Source: an uncultured Muribaculaceae bacterium (GTDB taxonomy: Bacteria > Bacteroidota > Bacteroidia > Bacteroidales > Muribaculaceae). Taken from it: a stretch of 64,000 nt of DNA. A model generated the notes under the pieces. That model was not told the DNA's origin, searched no databases, and saw only the letters and a list, made by a program, of their open reading frames with translations. Position numbers and translations under genes: made by a program. The DNA is taken from positions 310,001 through 374,000 of the forward strand of contig CAKUJD010000002.1 in NCBI GenBank assembly GCA_934661195.1, in the 5' to 3' direction. Of the stretch, positions 48,352-56,224 are shown one piece after another (within the stretch, counting starts at the first letter, position 1; the number at the start of each line of letters is the position of its first letter).

Positions 48352-49530
48352 TCAGTCTTCTTCCTCGCCGCCTTCAAGCATCGATAGGATGTAGAACGCA
48401 TTGCGGCGCACCACCATGGCGCCTGGGGGCAGTGGCTGCAGCGGAATCACGTGGGTGTAGCCTAGCTCACTCTCGCCTATGCTCACCTCAACCTGTTCAA
48501 ACAGGTGGGTCTTGCCGCCGTCGCGCTCACCAGTCTGCACAAATATATATTTTTTGCCGCCTGCGTCCACCACCGCGTCGTCGGGGAGGGCGTCGACGTT
48601 TTGCGTGCTTAGGTTCACAAGAGCGTTTACTGTGGCCCCAGGCATCAACTTGGCCCCACCGCGATCGGTGATGCGCACGTGTGCCTTGATGGCCTTTGCC
48701 TCGTTGACAAACGAAGAGTTGGTCCCATACACCACACCGCGAATGTGCACATCTGGGCGGTTGGTGAGTGTCATGTCCACCGTCTGACCAGCCTGCACAC
48801 GGTCGATGTCTTTCTCATACACCATTATGTCGCAGTGCATCTTCAGGTTGTTCACTATGTCCATAAGCACAGTCGACACATCGGCATAGCCGCCTGTGCT
48901 CACGTTGATGTGCCCCACAGTGCCTGCAATCGGGGCTTTAATGGGCACGCGGGTCGAAAAATGTCCGGCTGCGGTGCGCGATGGACTGATTGACAGTTGG
49001 GCCAGCTGCTGGGCCAGTCCCGATGCGTTGGCTCGGGCCAGACTGCATGCGTTCTGGGCCTGTTGCAGATTTTTTGCCACGCCGGCACCCTGCGCGCTCA
49101 TGTTTTTTTGCCGCTGCAGCTCTTGCTGGGCGGCGTGCAGCTCTTGCACGGCGGCCATGTAGTTCTTTTGCATTTCAAGGATGCTGGTGTTCTCAATCCA
49201 GGCCACCACCTGGCCGGCGCGCACATTGTCGCCCTCCTTCACGGTGATGGAACGCAGCATTCCGCCAATTAGCGACGTCACGTCGGCCCGGCTTTGCGGG
49301 TCGGCCTCCATGTTGCCGCTGGTGCGTATCACCTGCGTCAAGTTTCTTTTCTCCATTTGGCCTATTTCTATGCCCACGGCCTTGATTTGGGCGTTGGTGA
49401 GCGTGATCTCGCTCTGCTCGGCCTGGGCCTCTTCTTTCTGCTCCGGCTTTTGCTCACTTTGGCCGCAGGCTGTTATCGCCAGCATGGCGGCAATGGCCGA
49501 AGCCCATTTGAATATATTGCTTAAAGTCAT
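48352..49530 (-). CDS. Efflux RND transporter periplasmic adaptor lipoprotein
   Basis: 392 residues. The N-terminus is a lipoprotein signal (AMLAITAC, Cys22). It is an HlyD/CusB-like membrane fusion protein: a barrel-sandwich segment (SITVKEGDNVRAGQVVAWIE), a helical hairpin (~115-180, Gln/Ala-rich), then APIAGTVGHINVSTGGYADV and the beta-barrel/membrane-proximal part ending VIPLQPLPPGAMVV. It links the inner-membrane pump to the outer-membrane channel. No Cys/His-rich metal-chaperone extension is seen. It is the last of the three pump genes, 6 bases after the TolC-like gene. Confidence 0.9.
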   Translation of the reverse strand: MTLSNIFKWASAIAAMLAITACGQSEQKPEQKEEAQAEQSEITLTNAQIKAVGIEIGQMEKRNLTQVIRTSGNMEADPQSRADVTSLIGGMLRSITVKEGDNVRAGQVVAWIENTSILEMQKNYMAAVQELHAAQQELQRQKNMSAQGAGVAKNLQQAQNACSLARANASGLAQQLAQLSISPSRTAAGHFSTRVPIKAPIAGTVGHINVSTGGYADVSTVLMDIVNNLKMHCDIMVYEKDIDRVQAGQTVDMTLTNRPDVHIRGVVYGTNSSFVNEAKAIKAHVRITDRGGAKLMPGATVNALVNLSTQNVDALPDDAVVDAGGKKYIFVQTGERDGGKTHLFEQVEVSIGESELGYTHVIPLQPLPPGAMVVRRNAFYILSMLEGGEEED

Positions 49531-49536
49531 TGGTTG

Positions 49537-50787
49537 CTAATAGTTTTTACCGTTAATATAATTTAGTTTGATCACCACTTGGTTGTAGCGGTCAATGGCC
49601 TCGATGGCGCTCAGACGCACGCCGTTGGCGCTTTTCAGGTTTTGCGTAAGCTCGGTGTAGTCAATCTCGCCGTTGCTGTACGACAGCTGCGACAGCCGCT
49701 CCATTTCAGCAGCTTGCGGAAGTCCTGTGGCGGTGTAGTAGTCCACAGCCTGCTTGGCTTTGGCATACTCGTTGAGCAGCTGCTTGTGGGCGTTGAGCAT
49801 GCTTGCCGCCTGCTGCTCGCGGCTGAGCTTGGCAGCCTCCACGTCGCGCTGCGCTGCGCGCACCTTGCCGCGTATGGCTCCAAACGACAGCGGCACACTC
49901 ACTCCAAGTTCAAAGCCCATGAAGTTGCCTTTCTCAAACCGCTCGCGATCCACATTATAAGGGTTGAACCACTTCATCAGCAGCTGCCCGCGCAACGACA
50001 GTGACACCGACGGCAAGTAGCCCTTTTTGGTGCAACTCAGTTCGAGTTCGCTTGCTTTCACCTCAAGTGCGTTCACGCTGTCGGCCATGGTGGCGCTTGC
50101 GTCAAATGCGCCGAAGGCCTTGTCCTGACCTATGGGCAGCAGCTCCTGCTCTTGCGGCACAATGGTGCGCGATGTGTTGAGCAGCAATTGCAGCTGGCTG
50201 TGGGCCTGGTCGTAGTCGTTGAGCGCATTGGCCAGGTCGAGGTCGTTCTCGCGCTGCTCGCGCTCGGCGTTCATCCGCTCGAGCGCGCTGGCCTCACCAT
50301 TGGAGTGCTTGGCGGTGGCAATGCGCAGGAAGTTGCCGAATATGCTGTCTTGCCGCTGCAGCACGCGGCAGGTGGCGCGCTGGCGCAGCAGGGTGTAGTA
50401 GGCGCTGGTCACCTGCATGGCCAGCTCGTTGCGCGACAGCTGTGTGCGTGCACGCGCCACGCTGGTTTGCGCCTTCAGCTGCTTGTGGCGCGACCTGTAC
50501 ACGCTGGGCATGCTGAAGCTTTGTGTCACGCTGAGGCTGTTGTCGGGGCTGCCGCCCGATGTGGGGTCTTGCGCGAGAGTTATTTCCGTTGGGTCAAACT
50601 CCAGATAGGTCGATTCCATGTCCTTGGCCTTCAGGGCCTCGATTGCACTGGCGCGCACCGTGAGATTGGAGTCGAGTGCCACTTTCAGGCAGCTGTCAAG
50701 GCTGCATATTGCGTTTTGCGCCCGCATCATTGCGCCACACTGGGCGAGTAGGGCGGTAGTAAGGACTAATGCTTTAACTTTGCTCAT
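49537..50787 (-). CDS. TolC-family outer membrane efflux protein
   Basis: 416 residues, signal peptide ending in AMMRAQ. The mature chain has two similar halves of long helices, the first with DSCLKVALDSNLTVRASAIEALKAK (seen in parts) and SVTQSFSMPSVYRSRHKQLKAQTSVARA, the second with LGVSVPLSFGAIRGKVRAAQRDVEAAKLSREQQ. This is the pattern of CusC/CzcC-type channel proteins. It forms the outer-membrane exit for the metal pump. The start overlaps the pump gene by 14 bases, so the two are coupled. Confidence 0.9.
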   Translation of the reverse strand: MSKVKALVLTTALLAQCGAMMRAQNAICSLDSCLKVALDSNLTVRASAIEALKAKDMESTYLEFDPTEITLAQDPTSGGSPDNSLSVTQSFSMPSVYRSRHKQLKAQTSVARARTQLSRNELAMQVTSAYYTLLRQRATCRVLQRQDSIFGNFLRIATAKHSNGEASALERMNAEREQRENDLDLANALNDYDQAHSQLQLLLNTSRTIVPQEQELLPIGQDKAFGAFDASATMADSVNALEVKASELELSCTKKGYLPSVSLSLRGQLLMKWFNPYNVDRERFEKGNFMGFELGVSVPLSFGAIRGKVRAAQRDVEAAKLSREQQAASMLNAHKQLLNEYAKAKQAVDYYTATGLPQAAEMERLSQLSYSNGEIDYTELTQNLKSANGVRLSAIEAIDRYNQVVIKLNYINGKNY

Positions 50788-53700
50788 GATTTATCTCTTT
50801 GTTTTGGTTCTCTGCTGTAAACAGTTTGTAGATGGCCGGCAGCACAAGCAGTGTGAGGAATGTGGCCGTCAGCAGGCCGCCAATCACTACCGTGGCCAGC
50901 GGCCGCTGAACCTCGGCACCGTCGCTGGTGCTGATGGCCATTGGCAAGAAGCCAAACGACGCCACCAGGGCGGTCATCAGCACCGGGCGCAGGCGCAGCA
51001 GGCAGCCCTTGACCACGCGGTCGTGCACATTGGCCATACCCTGACGCTCAAACGCGTTAAACTGGTTGATGAGCACAATGCCGTTAAGCACCACTATGCC
51101 AAAGAGGGCTATGAAGCCCACACCTGCCGAGATGCTGAATGGCATTCCGCGCAGCCACAGGGCCATGATGCCTCCAATGGCCGACAGCGGGATGGCTGTG
51201 AACACGTACAGTGTTTCGCGCATGGTGCCCAGTGTGGCATAGAGCAGTATGAGAATTATCAGCAACGCCACTGGAAGAGCCACGCTGAGGCGCGACTTGG
51301 CCTCCTCCATGTTCTTAAACTGACCTCCATATTCATAGTAATAGCCCGTGGGCAGCTTAAGCCGCTCATCGAGGCGTTGCTGGATGTCGGCTATGGTGCG
51401 CTGCACGTCGCGGCCGCGCACGTTGAAGCCTATGTAGATGCGACGCTGCCCCTCCTCGTGGGTGATTTGCGACGGTGCGTTCTCATATCCAATGCTGGCC
51501 ACCTGTTCAAGCGGCACCGAGCCGCCGCTGGGTAGCGGAATGTAGAGGCCGCGCAGCGACTCCACATCGTTGCGCATGTCCTTGTCCATGCGCAGCACCA
51601 GGTCGAAGCTGCGGTCGTTCTCATATATCGTGCCTGCCGTGCTGCCGGCAAAGGCCGTCTTAATTATGCTGTTGGCGTCGCTGATGTTGATGCCATAGCT
51701 GGCCAGGCGGTCGCGGTCGAACTTCACTTGAATCTGCGGCAGTCCGGTGACCTTTTCCACCATCGGGTCGGTCACGCCGTCGATGTCGCGAATCAGGCGC
51801 GCAATCTGTCCTGCCGTGGCAGTGAGCTTGTCCAGGTCGTCGCCATACACCATTATGGCCACATCTTGCTTGATGCCGGTAATCAGCTCGTTGGTGCGCA
51901 TTTGTATGGGCTGCGACATCTCCACGTGCAGTCCTGGAATCACGCTCAGGGCCTCCTCCATCTTTTCGGTGAGTTCGCTCTGAGTCTTTGCCGAGGTCCA
52001 CTCGTCCTTGGGCTTGAGTGAAATCATCATGTCGGCCCGCTCCACAGGCATGGGGTCGGTGGGTATTTCGCTGCTGCCGATGCGGCTCACTGCCTGTTTC
52101 ACTTCGGGAAACTGTTTTTTTAGTATTGCTTCGGCCTGTGTGCACGACTTAATCATCTGCGACAGCGATGTGCCCTGGCACATGCTCACCTCGGCGGCAA
52201 GGTCGCCTTCTTCGAGGTTGGGGATGAACTCGCCGCCCATCTGACTGAACACAGCCAAACTGGCGGCAAACAGCACCACCATCGCCGCAATCAGGGCGCG
52301 GCTGTGCTTCAGGCTGCGCTCAAGCAGCGGTTTGTAGGCCGCAGAGATGCGCTCCATCATTTTGTCGGAGAAGTTGCGCTTGTGAGTCGACTTCTTGCTC
52401 AGAATCACAGCACTCGCCACAGGCACATAGGTGAGCGACAGCAAAAACGCACCCAATATGGCGAAGAACACCGTCAGCGCCATTGGACGGAACATTTTGC
52501 CCTCTATGCCCACCAGCGTGAACAGCGGCACATACACCGTCATTATTATAATCTCGCCAAACGCTGCCGAACTCATCATGGCACCGGCACCGCGGGCCAC
52601 GGTTTGGTCCATCTGCCGCTGTGTCAGGTGCCCGCCGGCAAAGCTGCCGGAGTGCGATGCTATGTAGGTGCACACGCACTCCACTATTATCACCGCACCG
52701 TCCACAATCAGACCGAAGTCGATGGCTCCAAGGCTCATCAGGTTGCCGCTCACGTCAAACGTGCGCATCATTCCAAAGGCAAACAGCATCGACAGCGGTA
52801 TCACAGATGCCACCACTATTCCTGCCCGGGCATTGCCCAGAAACAGAATGAGTATGAAAATCACTATCAGGCCGCCTTCAATCAGATTGCGGGCTATGGT
52901 GCCAGTCACGCGGTCGACGAGCTGTGTGCGGTCGATAAACGGCTCTATCACCACGCCCTCGGGCAGGCCCTTTTCGATGGTGGCGATGCGCGCCTTCACG
53001 TTTTTGATCACATCTTGGAAATTCTCGCCCTTAAGCATCAGCGTGATGCCCGACACCACTTCGCCCTCGCCATTGCGGGTCACGGCACCATAGCGCGTGG
53101 CCGACCCAAGGCGCACTTGGGCCACGTCGCTCACCAGCACGGGCGCACCGTTCACCGTCTTGATGGGTATCTTCTCTATGTCGCGCAGCGATGTGGCAAT
53201 GCCAATGCCACGAATGAAGTATTGCATTCCCGACTGCTCTATATAGCTACCGCCGGTGTTGCTATTGTTCTTCTCAAGGGCCGTGAATATCTCGGGCACG
53301 GTTACACCCGAGCTGTTGAGCTTGTCGGCGTCGATGGCCACCTCATATTGCTTCACATATCCGCCCCAGCCGTTAACCTCGGCCACGCCTTCGGTGCCGG
53401 CCAGCTGCTTGCGCACAATCCAGTCTTGAATGGTGCGCAGATCGGTGAGGCTGTATTTGTCCTCATAGCCCTTCTTGGGGCGGATGGTGTAGTGGAATAT
53501 CTCGCCAAGGCCGGTGGAGATGGGTGCCATGCCCACCTTTGCCTCGTCTTTGGGAATTTGCTCTTCGGCCTCTTTAAGCTGCTGGCTCACTTGCTCACGG
53601 GCCCAATAGATGTCGGCATCGTCCTTGAACACAAGCGTCACCACCGACAGCCCGCTGCGGCTGATGCTGCGGCGCTCAGTGATTTCGGGAATATTGCTCA

Positions 53701-53917
53701 GCGACATCTCGATGGGGGTGGTGATGTATTGTTCCACCTCCTGCGCTCCGAGCGATGGCGCCTGCGTTATCACTTGCACCTGGTTGTTGGTGATGTCGGG
53801 GGTGGAGTCGAAAGGCAGATGCACAAGCGACACAATGCCCCACACGGCAAGTGCAAGCGTTAGTGCTCCAATCACCAGTTTGTGGCTAATGGAGTAGTTA
53901 ATTATCTTCTTGAACAT
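50774..53917 (-). CDS. CusA/CzcA-family heavy-metal efflux RND pump
   Basis: 1047 residues, the standard size for HME-RND pumps. Twelve membrane helices and two large periplasmic loops are visible. The TM4 motif reads AIDFGLIVDGAVIIVE, the DFGxxVDGAV form found in CzcA-type (zinc, cobalt, cadmium, nickel) rather than copper-only pumps, but that distinction is not absolute. Other features: PFDSTPDITNNQVQVIT, VEQYITTPIEMSLSNIPE, and TGYYYEYGGQFKNMEEAKSRL. It takes metal ions from the periplasm or inner membrane and drives them out with protons. It is the first pump gene after the His-rich leader gene, 69 bases away. Confidence 0.94.
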   Translation of the reverse strand: MFKKIINYSISHKLVIGALTLALAVWGIVSLVHLPFDSTPDITNNQVQVITQAPSLGAQEVEQYITTPIEMSLSNIPEITERRSISRSGLSVVTLVFKDDADIYWAREQVSQQLKEAEEQIPKDEAKVGMAPISTGLGEIFHYTIRPKKGYEDKYSLTDLRTIQDWIVRKQLAGTEGVAEVNGWGGYVKQYEVAIDADKLNSSGVTVPEIFTALEKNNSNTGGSYIEQSGMQYFIRGIGIATSLRDIEKIPIKTVNGAPVLVSDVAQVRLGSATRYGAVTRNGEGEVVSGITLMLKGENFQDVIKNVKARIATIEKGLPEGVVIEPFIDRTQLVDRVTGTIARNLIEGGLIVIFILILFLGNARAGIVVASVIPLSMLFAFGMMRTFDVSGNLMSLGAIDFGLIVDGAVIIVECVCTYIASHSGSFAGGHLTQRQMDQTVARGAGAMMSSAAFGEIIIMTVYVPLFTLVGIEGKMFRPMALTVFFAILGAFLLSLTYVPVASAVILSKKSTHKRNFSDKMMERISAAYKPLLERSLKHSRALIAAMVVLFAASLAVFSQMGGEFIPNLEEGDLAAEVSMCQGTSLSQMIKSCTQAEAILKKQFPEVKQAVSRIGSSEIPTDPMPVERADMMISLKPKDEWTSAKTQSELTEKMEEALSVIPGLHVEMSQPIQMRTNELITGIKQDVAIMVYGDDLDKLTATAGQIARLIRDIDGVTDPMVEKVTGLPQIQVKFDRDRLASYGINISDANSIIKTAFAGSTAGTIYENDRSFDLVLRMDKDMRNDVESLRGLYIPLPSGGSVPLEQVASIGYENAPSQITHEEGQRRIYIGFNVRGRDVQRTIADIQQRLDERLKLPTGYYYEYGGQFKNMEEAKSRLSVALPVALLIILILLYATLGTMRETLYVFTAIPLSAIGGIMALWLRGMPFSISAGVGFIALFGIVVLNGIVLINQFNAFERQGMANVHDRVVKGCLLRLRPVLMTALVASFGFLPMAISTSDGAEVQRPLATVVIGGLLTATFLTLLVLPAIYKLFTAENQNKEINHEQS

Positions 53918-53986
53918 TAGTGGTTTATTCTGTTGTTGTTTAGATTAATATAGTTTTATTGCAAATTGCAATTCGGTTCTATCTCA

Positions 53987-54379
53987 TCATACAACAGCAG
54001 CAGGCGGCGCGCGCAATTGTTGCCACGATGCCGCCACTTCATAGTCGTGCCACTGTTCCGGCAGTGGCTGGAGCGTGATGAAGCCATGTGGCGGGCAAGG
54101 CATCGCGCTGCCTTGTGCCGGCAAGACCGCAATGGCGTCGGCAAACTGACAGCCGACTCCGGCATTGTGGGTGATGGCGCTGAATGTGCAGTCGCCATCC
54201 GACGGGCCGTGGCGGTCGCTCCTGTGGGCGGTGTGCTCATCGTTAGGCTGCCCGTCGATGGCACACCTCTCTATCATTGAGCAGATGACACTGCTGTGGT
54301 GATGATGCGGGACAACGGTGGCCGCCAGCAGCATTGCGGCAGCCATCACAATCAGCGTTATTTCTATCTTATTTCTCAA
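53987..54379 (-). CDS. Small His-rich secreted or anchored protein at the head of the metal efflux operon
   Basis: 130 residues. An N-terminal hydrophobic stretch (IEITLIVMAAAMLLAATVV) is a signal peptide or anchor, directly followed by PHHHHSSVICSMIERCAIDGQPNDEHTAHRSDRHG (seen in parts), a His/Cys/Asp-rich patch well suited to metal binding. It resembles the Bacteroidales proteins classed as DUF6769, which carry the same HHHH and ERC features. It is immediately upstream of the RND pump, and the promoter with a palindromic operator-like sequence is in front of it, so a role in delivering or sensing the metal in the periplasm is likely. Function not established. Confidence 0.72.
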   Translation of the reverse strand: MRNKIEITLIVMAAAMLLAATVVPHHHHSSVICSMIERCAIDGQPNDEHTAHRSDRHGPSDGDCTFSAITHNAGVGCQFADAIAVLPAQGSAMPCPPHGFITLQPLPEQWHDYEVAASWQQLRAPPAAVV

Positions 54380-54412
54380 TAAATAGTGGTCTTTTGTTTG
54401 TTAGCGGCGGTG

Positions 54413-54447
54413 CAAAGTTAGCAACCATTCGGTGCAACCAGGTTGCA
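54413..54447 (-). promoter_or_regulatory. Promoter and operator-like palindrome of the metal efflux operon
   Basis: TAACTTTG (54420-54413, minus strand) is a full -7 box 34 bases before the ATG at 54379. Just upstream lies TGCAACC-A-GGTTGCA (54433-54447), a perfect 7+7 palindrome in the spacer/-33 region, plus a partial third copy GCAACC at 54421-54426. Such a spacer-located dyad is what a metal-responsive regulator could use. No clear TTTG is at the -33 distance, consistent with activator dependence. Confidence 0.5.
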
Positions 54448-54450
54448 AAG

Positions 54451-54603
54451 TCAGCTTTTGTGCGCCTTTTTACGGTTAGGACAGTTCTTGCCACGGCCGC
54501 ATCCGCAGTCCACCTCTTCCGACGTGGCCACTTTCACAAAGTGCCACACAAAATAGGCAAGGGCCGCCGCCACTATCAGTGCAACTATTATCTTTTCAAT
54601 CAT
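54451..54603 (-). CDS. FeoB-associated Cys-rich membrane peptide
   Basis: 50 residues from the ATG at 54603 (MIEKIIVALIVAAALAYFVW); the longer frame up to 54744 is not supported because the -7 box at 54636-54643 lies inside it. One transmembrane helix is followed by a short Cys/Lys tail (DCGCGRGKNCPNRKK). This is the layout of the small FeoB-associated proteins usually encoded next to ferrous iron transporters. No feoA or feoB gene lies in the window, so here it stands between the efflux operon and a hemerythrin gene. Confidence 0.75.
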   Translation of the reverse strand: MIEKIIVALIVAAALAYFVWHFVKVATSEEVDCGCGRGKNCPNRKKAHKS

Positions 54604-54635
54604 AACATAGATGTTTGTTGTCGTGTCAACGATTG

Positions 54636-54643
54636 CAAATTTA
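54636..54643 (-). promoter_or_regulatory. Probable -7 element of the FeoB-associated peptide gene
   Basis: TAAATTTG on the minus strand, 33 bases before the ATG at 54603; weak -33. Confidence 0.42.
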
Positions 54644-54720
54644 ATAAAAAAGTGCACGCCGCCACATATGCACGCCGCATTTTGTTGGCTCGGCAAGGGC
54701 ATTTTGTCGGCAAAATGGAC

Positions 54721-54728
54721 TAACTTTG
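54721..54728 (+). promoter_or_regulatory. Probable -7 element of the hemerythrin-LuxR unit
   Basis: TAACTTTG is a full -7 match 31 bases before the ATG at 54759. The only TTTG candidates are at 14 and ~36 bases, outside normal spacing, so additional activation may be needed. Confidence 0.45.
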
Positions 54729-54758
54729 CCAATATAACATACATACGAGAGTCATTAC

Positions 54759-55457
54759 ATGGACGAAATCTTATTTAACACAGGCAGCAAACTATCGGAG
54801 GTGGTAACCGCCTATCCCGCGCTGCTCTACTCATTGCCACGCTTCGGCATAGCACTTGGATTCGGCGACAAGTCGGTGGCAGCCGTATGCGCCGAAAGCG
54901 GCGTGTCGCCGCGCTTCTTTTTGCTGATGTGCAACGTGTGCTGCTTCGACGGCTATGAACCCGGCATAAGCGAGATCAAGAATGCCGACATGAGCCAGTT
55001 GGTGCCATACCTGAAAAAAGCGCATAAGTTCTATCTTGACAACAGGCTTCCGCACATATCCAATCACCTGACAGCCATTCTGAGCAATATGCCCATGCGC
55101 GTGGCCAATGCGTTCAACGCTTTCTTTTCGGCCTACCGCCACGAGGTGGAACAGCATTTTTTGTATGAGGAGCAAAAGGTGTATCCGCACATTGAACAAT
55201 TGCTTCAAGGGCTAAAGCCCAGCGACTTTGCAATCAACGATTTCATCGATGAGCATGGCAGTCTGCAAGACAAACTGAGCGATATGAATCAAATCATTTT
55301 CAAATATCTGCCGGCCGACACCACCGACGGCGACAACGAGGCCATCGACGTGATATTCGACATATTACAGCTGTCGGCCGACTTGGCAAAACACTCCCTA
55401 ATCGAAGAGAAGGTGCTTGTGCCCTACGTGACCTATCTTGAAAAGAGACTGCGATGA
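54759..55457 (+). CDS. RIC/YtfE-like di-iron hemerythrin-domain protein with degenerate DUF542
   Basis: 232 residues. Residues ~1-55 follow the DUF542/ScdA_N pattern (KLSEVVTAYPALLYSLPRFGI ... DKSVAAVCAESGVSP, seen in parts), but the paired Cys normally at this place (as in DFCCGG) are replaced by ALGFG. Residues ~85-230 are a hemerythrin-like four-helix bundle with H89, H133, E137, H166, H212 and E216 at spacings close to those of the YtfE (RIC) di-iron centre. RIC proteins repair iron-sulfur clusters after NO or oxidative stress. Loss of the Cys pair and the coupled LuxR gene point instead to a sensor. Its stop overlaps the regulator start (ATGA). Confidence 0.8.
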   Translation: MDEILFNTGSKLSEVVTAYPALLYSLPRFGIALGFGDKSVAAVCAESGVSPRFFLLMCNVCCFDGYEPGISEIKNADMSQLVPYLKKAHKFYLDNRLPHISNHLTAILSNMPMRVANAFNAFFSAYRHEVEQHFLYEEQKVYPHIEQLLQGLKPSDFAINDFIDEHGSLQDKLSDMNQIIFKYLPADTTDGDNEAIDVIFDILQLSADLAKHSLIEEKVLVPYVTYLEKRLR

Positions 55458-56047
55458 AACTCAAAGTGCTTATAATAGAGCCCTCCGAAATCGTGACAGC
55501 CGGACTGATTGCTGTGTTGCGTGAGCAAAGCCGCTTCAGACTGCTTGAGCCGCTTCACAGCCTTGACGACGCCGATGTGCAAATGAGCATGTCGACGCCC
55601 GATGCGGTGATCATAAACCCCACAATGGACGGCTGCCGAGAGTTTGTTGCCGCACACGATGCAGAATGCGGCTTTCTGGCACTGGTCTACCAGTTTGTGC
55701 CGCAAAGCGTGCTGAGCCAGTTTGGCGGAGTGATTGATGTGACCGACAGTCGCGGCGTTGTGGCCGAAAAGATAGTGCAGGCAACGGGAAAGGCTGCCAA
55801 GGAGCAGGGTGCAAGTGCCCCTGCAGCCAACGACTACGAACTCACCAAACGCGAAACTGCGGTGCTGGTGCTCGTGGCCAAGGGACTGATGAACAAGGAG
55901 ATTGCCGACCAACTCAACGTGAGTGTGCACACAGTGATCACCCACCGCAAAAACATCATGCACAAGACGGGCATAAAGTCGGTGGCGGGCCTCACTATCT
56001 ATGCAATGCTGCACAACCTCATCGACGACGTCACCGAGATAGAGTAG
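55454..56047 (+). CDS. LuxR/NarL-type regulator with a receiver-like domain lacking the phospho-Asp
   Basis: 197 residues. Residues ~1-110 have the fold pattern of a receiver (KLKVLIIEPSEIVTAGLIAVL), but the acidic pair is E9/P10 and the normal phosphorylation site reads PDAVIINPTMDG, with Asn55 where Asp is expected. A linker leads to a NarL/LuxR helix-turn-helix (~130-188): LTKRETAVLVLVAKGLMNKEIADQLNVSVHTVITHR (seen in parts). It binds DNA as a dimer, but is unlikely to be switched by ordinary Asp phosphorylation. It starts inside the stop of the hemerythrin gene, so the two proteins are made in fixed ratio. Target genes unknown. Confidence 0.88.
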   Translation: MKLKVLIIEPSEIVTAGLIAVLREQSRFRLLEPLHSLDDADVQMSMSTPDAVIINPTMDGCREFVAAHDAECGFLALVYQFVPQSVLSQFGGVIDVTDSRGVVAEKIVQATGKAAKEQGASAPAANDYELTKRETAVLVLVAKGLMNKEIADQLNVSVHTVITHRKNIMHKTGIKSVAGLTIYAMLHNLIDDVTEIE

Positions 56048-56123
56048 CCTCCGTCGGCAAAAAAAACACTTGTCCACATTGCTTAAAATGTGTCTGTGAT
56101 TTTCAAATATGGGATTGTTGCAG

Positions 56124-56131
56124 TAATTTTG
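56124..56131 (+). promoter_or_regulatory. Probable -7 element of mlaE-mlaF
   Basis: TAATTTTG is a full -7 match 93 bases before the mlaE ATG; TTTT lies about 20-21 bases upstream as a weak -33. The remaining leader has no clear structure. Confidence 0.45.
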
Positions 56132-56224
56132 TTTTTAGCTTTTGCTGCAAGCAAAACAGCAATACGGCTCTGGATTGGGCCATTAATAAGGCTCTACACA
56201 CTAAGAATAACGAATACATACTAA

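Noticed and set aside
52304..53863. 519-codon open frame antisense to the RND pump gene
   Set aside because: His/Arg/Ala-rich shadow of a clearly conserved pump sequence.
54451..54744. 97-codon version of the FeoB-associated peptide
   Set aside because: The upstream 47 codons contain the -7 promoter box and have no signal or family similarity; the start at 54603 gives the normal 50-residue peptide.
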